Below, piece by piece: positions 58,011-64,000 of a stretch of 64,000 nt of DNA. Positions within the stretch are counted from its first letter, which is position 1; each line of letters opens with the position of its first letter. The notes beneath the pieces are model-generated. The model was not told where the DNA came from. It saw nothing but the letters and a program-made list of their open reading frames with translations, and ran no database searches. The stretch is from Dioszegia crocea (Eukaryota > Basidiomycota > Tremellomycetes > Tremellales > Bulleribasidiaceae). The stretch spans positions 3,524,806 through 3,588,805 of the forward strand of contig BCKK01000001.1 of the NCBI GenBank assembly GCA_001600615.1, in the 5' to 3' direction. A program made the translations under genes and the position numbers.

Positions 58011-59272
58011 ATGTCCATCTCGCTTCCCAACGGCACTCTGCTCGCTACCCCTGCGGCTCAGACGCAATACACCGCTGCCGTCACTCGAATCCTACACCTC
58101 TCCAGCTTCCCTTCAGAGTAAGTCACAGCTCACCCATCAGGACAGTCTACTATCGGCCGCCAAGCCCTTCCGGAGCTGACAATCCGTAGACTCAAGACTC
58201 GCGATCTTCAGATCATGTTCAAAGACTATGAAGGAGATAAGGGCGGCTTCAGGATTAAGTGGCTTGACGATGTCAATGCTCTCGTCGTTTTTGCCGATGC
58301 TGGCGTTGGTGAGTCTGACCTTTCATCCCATCTGTCCTAGACCGGGCATTCCCGACTGGACTGATTTCTTCCACCCATTCTGCTAGACCCAAACCTGACA
58401 TCACAGCCAAACGAGCCTACCTCTCATTCCTCCTCTCCCCTCCTGCTGCTTTCCCCCCACCGGCCAAGATCAGGCCATACGACCGTCCCGATGCCGCACA
58501 GATCATCCAAACCCTCTCCGCCCGTTCGATGGGCCACCGCTCTAGCATGTCCAATGCCGTATCCGGCCAATCCATGTCAAACGGCTACGGCAACCACAAT
58601 CCCCATCAGCACCAACCTGGCCAGCCGTCGATTGACGGTCTGCCCGGATTCCACTCTCGCGCAATGAGCATGAGCAGTACTGGGGCCGGACCCACCTCAT
58701 CTGTCGGACACGGCATCATTGGTGGCGGAGGCGGTAGCATATCCGGTGGATCTGGAGTAGGCGCCTTTGCATTCCCAAAACCTACCGCATCCCGAGCTGC
58801 CCTGGCTGGTCTGGCCTCCCGAACCCAAGTGGCCGGGAATGGTATTGGGGCTGCAGGGCACGGACGATCGGGGTCTGGATCCGCCTCATTCTCACGACAG
58901 GCAGGCTCCGGATTGGGTGCTTTGAACTTTGGGAACTCGTCTTCGGGGCGGTTACCGACGCACGTCGAATCGATCGATTCACCAGCGAGACCGTCGGCTG
59001 CGTTCCCGGTTCGTCGGACGACAAAGGGGTCAGAACAGTCCCGGTCGGCTGAGAGTAGCGATACGGAGGCGGTCGTCATTATGGATCATTCGCCTAGTGC
59101 CGTTGCGCAAGGTGTGGGGTTGGGCATGGGCGTCGGGGCAGGGGCAGGAAGTGGGTTCGGGCAGTGGAAGATGCCTAGCAAAGCCGGAGGAGGAGTCAGG
59201 CGGGAGAGTATGTCGGCGGAGAAGGCACTGAGGGAGGTTGAAAAGGCGCTGGCTGGGGTGGAGGCGAGGTAG
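58011..59272 (+). CDS. RRM-like domain protein (fungal Thc1 / R3HCC1-like) with Gly/Ser-rich tail
   Basis: Three exons (58011-58117, 58190-58308, 58407-59272) sum to 1092 nt, giving 363 aa. The N-terminal fold, about residues 1-100, reads ILHLSSFPSELKTRDLQIMF, KDYEGDKGGFRIKWLDDVNA, LVVFADAGVAKRAYLSFLLS: the beta-alpha-beta-beta-alpha pattern of an RRM-like domain in which the RNP strands are F-R-I-K-W and A-L-V-V-F. The rest is Ser/Gly/His-rich and disordered, with a short C-terminal helix (SAEKALREVEKALAGVEAR). RNA binding is inferred from the fold only. The exon joins all keep frame. The family label is tentative. Confidence 0.72.
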
Positions 59273-59485
59273 ACGTTTGGCGAGAAAGTGGAGGCGGTGA
59301 GGGGAGTTACATGTGGTCGTTTTCGCTTCTCGAGCACCTTCAATTGAGCGTAGCACGCTTAATCTCAAACTTTCGGAGAACCCAACCCATTTTTGTCATT
59401 TGCTTGTCTGGTCCGTAACCACACTCGTTTCCCATAGTCATCGCACCTGTTCAAGATGCATTCATATTATAACTCATACTCGTCA

Positions 59486-62400
59486 TTAGACCTCCTCCTC
59501 TTTGACAATTTCTACACTGTCCCTAGATCCTGGACCTCCTCCTCCGCTATGGCCTACACTACTACTCCTCACGCTCGATCCTGTGATTTGCGGAGTTAAA
59601 CTTTTAGACCCTATACTTCCGCCTGTGACTTGCGGCGTCATTTTCCCGCCGACGACAGGTGTGGCTGGCGATCTAACACCGGGTGTAGCCAACACATTGC
59701 CCCCTGGCGAATTGATGGCTGACCCCGAAGCCGAGGCCGAGGCCGAAACCATCCGACCTCCACCCGTATGCTGACTAGACAAAGGCGGTTGATCACCCGT
59801 CAACATCTTTTTGAGCGTCAACTCCTGTCTCCTCTGCCTCGCCCTCTCAACCTCCTCCGTCCCACCCGTCTTGCGTAATTTCCTCCCATTCACGAATCCT
59901 TCCAACTCTCCAGCAAACTCATCCTTCTCCTGAGACTTCTCCACACGCTCCTTCTCCCTCTGACGCTGTTGCGCCTCAATCGCCCGCAGTCGGGTATGCG
60001 GATCGGCCTCTTTGGTCCGGATCTCCATGAGCAGGTTATTGACTCCTCCACCTGGTAGGTCCGCATCCGGCGTAGGCGGTCGGAAATTGATGATCCGCGT
60101 TGGCGTTTTGGTCCCCATCCCCGCTCCCATGCCGCCAGATCCAGGCGATCCCATATCTCCTTTACGCTGCATGACGAACGCCTCGACATTATCCCACATC
60201 TCCGCCGCATCCTTCAAGTCATTCTTCAGATCGTCCCCTAACTTCCTCTGATGCGCCAAGAGGTTCTGCTCCTCCTTCACCCGGCTAAGCTCTTGCGCCC
60301 ACGTAGCCCTCCATGTCCCTTCTGACGTGGCCACATCACTCGCGAACCTATCCGCCAGGCTCAGCGCCTTCTTCAACTCCGTCCGGATCTTCTTCATGTG
60401 TGCGCTAGAGGGAGTGACGAAGCGCTTGTACGCATCCTCCCTCGCGGCATCGATGATATCCTGAATCTCCTCGACGGCCTGAATCGTCTCGCTGCACTGA
60501 CCCTCGAGCTTCGCCTTGCTGTTATCAAGCAAAGCCCTCGAACCCCCAATCTTAGTCTTGATGACCTCCTTCATGGTATTGTTCTGGGTCCGAAGCGCAG
60601 AGAAGGCCGTTTTGGTTTCGGAGAGGAAATCGGTGTGAATCTGCCGCATGACGGCAAGGTCGCGTCGGAGGGACGAAAGAGAATCGTGTTGCTCCTCGAG
60701 CTTTTCGCGCCGAATGGGAAGGGCAGGACCGGTCGCATCCAATCTAGGGGAGGGGAGGCGAGAGGGGGATTTGGAGGGCGAGGGAAGAGAAGGATGCGAA
60801 GGGATCGTAGCTGACGTAAGAAGATTTCGGGTAGAAGGGGATGTTTGAGGATGTGATGATGCAATGAGGGCAGTCGCGGTGGATAGGGATAATCGGCGTG
60901 AGTGGTCAAGCGCCATCTTCATCTCTTTGACTTCCGCCATGAGGCCGGCAAATGTTTGATCGAAGTGCTGTTTGACCTGATCAAGCGCTGGGGTCAGCTC
61001 CTACCTATAAGGGGACTCACGTTCGATATTCAAACTCAATACCGCCCCCTCCTTGACATCATCCATCTCCTCCAGCTCATACCCCACCCCACTGACTGGG
61101 TCCCGCAGGTACACATCTGGGAAATCGTCCAGTCCCGAGTCATATTCGAACTTCTCCATAAACAACAGCCGCAACCCCTCAAACGTGACTGGTGTTTCCA
61201 GCCGGCACCGCTTGACCTGGCGCCCGAGCTGGAGGTAGACCTGGAGCGAGGTAGCTATCGGCGTAGGTGGCTCGGCGGGCTGGACGGGATCGGAGAGAGT
61301 GACACTGGTGGCCGTGGTGAGGGAAGGCGAACGAGGAGGCTGGTTTGATCGATCACTAGATGCACGCGGGGTGTGCTGCGACAGGGAAAAGGATGGATCT
61401 TCCGATATTGATAATTCGGGGTTGGAAGGGCGCGATTCGGGCGTAGAGAGGATCTTCATGGACGAGCTCGACATGTCTGAAATGGGCGAGAGGGGCTCCT
61501 CGTCCTCTCGCAAGGATGTATGTGATCCATCGCCATTCATACCCCTCGTCATTCGCGCCGACGCCAAACCTGATACACTCGATTCAGTCGCCCGCATCAT
61601 TTCGGGCAAAGGGGGCATAGGTGGGGGCTTCTCCAGCAAACTGTCCGCGCGTCGAATCGCGGGCCGCTGAGGACTGGACGCTGATCCTGATGTGGACCCA
61701 GCGCCATCTCTACGCTTATTTGGAGATGAGGGCAGCATCTTGTTGAATGTAAAGCTGCTATACCGCTTACTTGCCCGTCGTTCTAGCGGGTCGAACCCCC
61801 TTAGTGCCGCGAGGGTCCGCTGAGATTCCGGAGGGATATCAGGCATCAGACCACCTTGATCCTGACTAGGCCTGCCCGTCTCGACCCCTAGTAGATTATC
61901 ATTCAAAGATACCTCCGTTGAAGGGAGCTCTAGCCGGGGCAGAGCGGGCGCATCGGTCGGACTGAAGAACGCCGTAGAAGCCCCGGTTGGCAAGGCAGGC
62001 TCCTCTGCCTCTTCCAGCCGCTGGATATGGTTCGGCGGCGAACGCGCAGGATTCGATTTGACCGGCGACCCATTGGTGATATCTGAATCGGCAGAAAATC
62101 GCGAGACTCGGCCACCAGGGAACGAATCGCGATCCCGGCTGTACCGATCAGGACGGGGCGGTGTGGGTCCCTTTCTAGATGAGACGCTACCGGACAGATG
62201 AGCGCCATGAGGGGGTGGGGAGGGAACAGGACCATTGTCCGTAAGTTGGACGCCACGGGACGGGACGGATTCGGCAGTGGAAATGGTGAGGCTCGAAGAA
62301 GGTTGGGGGGAGGGGTTTGTAGATCGTTGGCCAGGCGTACCGGCATTCGTGGTAGGATTAGATTCGGAGGGTATTCGTCTAGGCGGTCGGAAAGCATCTG

Positions 62401-63428
62401 GAGGTGCAGGTGGTCGTTGGCCACTCGCCTGTCGCTGAGCGCGCTCCCTTTCTCGCTCGGCTAAAGCAGTCGAGCTAGGGACTTTCCCAGGCATAGGTAT
62501 CTCCCCTGCGCGGACGTGCGGGCTCGTCCCTCTCCCTCCCGCCTCCCTGCTCGTCCCACTCCCTTGGCTCGCCCCGCTGACATTCGAGCTCGCACTTCGA
62601 ACAGACAGCCGTGCGTCCACCGGTAATGGCGGCCCATTTCTCGCTGGTCGTTGTGCAGATGATCCTCCCGCTTCATTTGGACCGCCAGGAGGGTACGGCT
62701 CGGCCTGCGGCGAAACACGCGGCTGAGCCTCAGTCTCAGCTTGCGCATTGGCCATGTTCCGCTTGTACTGTGCCTGACGCCGTTTCAGGCCTTCGAGAAG
62801 GTTGTAGATGATTTGCCGAATATCGGGCAGGTAAAGATTTAGGGACTCTTGGCAAGGGTCTTCGGCCAGGCATTGTTCAAGGCAAACTCGCAGGTCTGCA
62901 GGGATCGACTCCAGCTCGCTAAAAGTATTAATTGTAGTTCTCAGAACATCGAATTCGAGGCGTCAACTCACCGTGTAGATATTCCGACTCGGTGAAAGGC
63001 CCCGACGCAAGTCTCGAAACCATCACCTAATCTGACATAGATGTCGCTCACCTGAAGGTCAGCTACACTATCGATCAAAAGTCATCGGGGGATTAAAAGC
63101 TTACATTCTCCTCTGTGAGAAACCCCTGTGCCCATTGTTCCAGCCCTTGCAAAAGCTGCTTCGTGACTACTAGCAATCGCGTGATGGATGAATCCAGCGC
63201 ATTGGGCTGTTATCATTAGCCCTCCACTTGATCAGGGCATGGTTGATATGCCGAAGAGCTCACTCCAGGCCGCGATGGTCCAGCTTGCCGAACTTGCAGA
63301 CTACTCCGGCGAGGCAGATTCGTCGTGTCGAGCTGACTCGAGGTGGAAGCCGAAGGGGTGGCCGTTTGATAATTTGATGGACCGGGTTGGGCGACTGGCG
63401 TAGGGTATGAGATATGAGGACGGGACAT
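59486..63428 (-). CDS. BUD6: BUD6/AIP3, actin-nucleation-promoting polarity factor
   Basis: Starts MSRPHISYPTPVAQPGPSNY. An N-terminal conserved block follows: HHAITRLLVVTKQLLQGLEQ, TEENVSDIYVRLGDGFETCV, RVCLEQCLAEDPCQESLNLY, QIIYNLLEGLKRRQAQYKRN. A long Ser/Pro-rich region leads to the AIP3 domain: VYLQLGRQVKRCRLETPVTF, EGLRLLFMEKFEYDSGLDDF, VYLRDPVSGVGYELEEMDDV, then coiled coil (MAEVKEMKMALDHSRRLSLS, SSLRRDLAVMRQIHTDFLSE, AREDAYKRFVTPSSAHMKKI, AEMWDNVEAFVMQRKG). This is the full layout of Bud6, which binds formin and actin monomers and promotes actin cables at growth sites and septa. Several short introns lie in the N-terminal part and one at about 60945-61000. Confidence 0.93.
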
Positions 63429-63812
63429 CTCGGCAATCTGACCACGTCTCTAGCTGTCTCCGGGGGACTCTCTCAAGGGTTCTGAGTGCGCAATAGGTGA
63501 AGAGAGGATGAGAGGAATGGAGAGGTTTGTTTCATCGATATCGCGGATAACATATACCTGCACCAGGCTTAATTTATAATTGCACCAGGGTCCGGCCGGA
63601 ATTCCAGGTTTATTTAGTTCCGCTGCCGCGGCCGGCCGGACCCTTAACGTAAACGGGTATCCGTGCGCTTGGCGCTTCCCGATTTTTCTCAGCCATTCAC
63701 TGTACAATTATCGCAAGAGCATGTCATCTATAACCATAAGAAACCATATGATACCTCAGAACTGATCAAAATAAGTAGAATATTCCCCCGAAGCTGGCAA
63801 CTGAGCCCGAAT
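63429..63812. other. Intergenic: BUD6 promoter region with strong inverted repeat
   Basis: Contains a perfect 12-bp inverted repeat (63588-63599 and 63632-63643) around a 32-nt loop, and a direct repeat tgcaccagg at 63559-63567 and 63581-63589. No exon recognised. Confidence 0.5.
63588..63643. repeat. Perfect 12-bp inverted repeat
   Basis: Arms gggtccggccgg and ccggccggaccc are exact reverse complements, separated by 32 nt. They could form a GC-rich stem-loop; whether this is a terminator, a protein site or the end of a small transposon remnant cannot be told from the window. Confidence 0.7.
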
Positions 63813-64000
63813 TCAAAACGCCTCGTCATCATCCTCATCCGAAGTGGGTACTCCACTGCCAACCTGCGTCGGCACTTCCAACTATACTATCAGCTCATGC
63901 CTACAGTATCGAGATGGACTGGATTGTACTCACCTGTGTACCTAGTTCCGCAACACGAGCACCTTTTGACCTCCGACTACCGGAACGGCGACTCCCGTGA
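63813..64000 (-). CDS. 3' end of an unidentified gene (partial)
   Basis: Two exon pieces (64000-63934 and 63881-63813) joined over a GTGAGT…TAG intron give HGSRRSGSRRSKGARVAELG, TQLEVPTQVGSGVPTSDEDD and the end DEAF. The rest lies beyond the window. The Ser/Arg stretch followed by an acidic end suggests a nuclear or cytoskeletal protein tail, without more. Confidence 0.6.

Overview
The window is nuclear DNA of a fungus, most likely a basidiomycete yeast of the Tremellomycetes type. Almost every gene is cut by several short GT-AG introns of about 45-65 nt. Genes are packed on both strands with short spacers, base composition is moderately GC-rich, and the gene content is eukaryotic throughout (NUS1, KIN1, GET3, POP3, BUD6, PHO80-like cyclin, polyubiquitin, RPS22). 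Lineage placement is inference from gene style; no marker gene fixes the genus. I rebuilt exon joins by hand from reading frame and splice sites. For most genes the exon lengths sum to a multiple of three and the joins restore family motifs.

Layout. 1-545 (+): 3' end of a lysine/acidic-tailed nuclear-type protein. 638-1946 (-): NUS1, dolichol synthesis. 2259-6884 (-): SNF2/RING ATPase of the Uls1/Rad5-16 type. 7375-10574 (-): KIN1 kinase with C-terminal KA1 domain. 11557-12047 (-) and 12213-12629 (+): two weak small genes. 12796-15229 (-): SMI1/KNR4. 16483-18988 (+): peroxiredoxin-like (AhpC/TSA_2) protein. 19092-20636 (-): POP3. 21020-21931 (+): RPS22, with one very long intron. 22603-23408 (+): secreted Cys-rich protein. 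23599-25736 (-): secreted alpha-amylase. 26064-27933 (-): APN1. 28282-28717 (+): SDHAF4. 28812-32117 (-): large membrane protein with six 46-residue repeats. 32381-33806 (-): tail-anchored protein. 34187-35404 (-): two low-complexity proteins. 36082-37433 (+): single-pass protein with jelly-roll-like ectodomains. 37635-39593 (-): PHO80-like cyclin. 40110-41661 (-): GET3. 42184-43221 (-): DUF7704 membrane protein. 43544-44800 (-): eIF4E-like. 45225-46733 (+): tandem pair of small Cys-rich proteins carrying the ubiquitin-tail hexapeptide LRLRGG. 47020-47585 (+): small five-exon Gly-rich gene. 48281-51499 (+): membrane-anchored pepsin-like protein. 51721-54278 (-): second endonuclease IV. 54688-56120 (-): five-repeat polyubiquitin with a heat-shock element upstream. 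58011-59272 (+): RRM-like protein. 59486-63428 (-): BUD6. 63813-64000 (-): 3' end of another gene.

Most genes are unlinked housekeeping functions, as is usual in fungi; there is no biosynthetic cluster, CRISPR or transposon. Most of the interest lies in three places. First, the LRLRGG/cysteine-tail paralogue pair at 45.2-46.7 kb, which I cannot assign to any family. Second, the repeat-coil-membrane protein at 28.8-32.1 kb beside a tail-anchored protein. Third, the presence of two endonuclease IV genes, one divergent but with all metal ligands.
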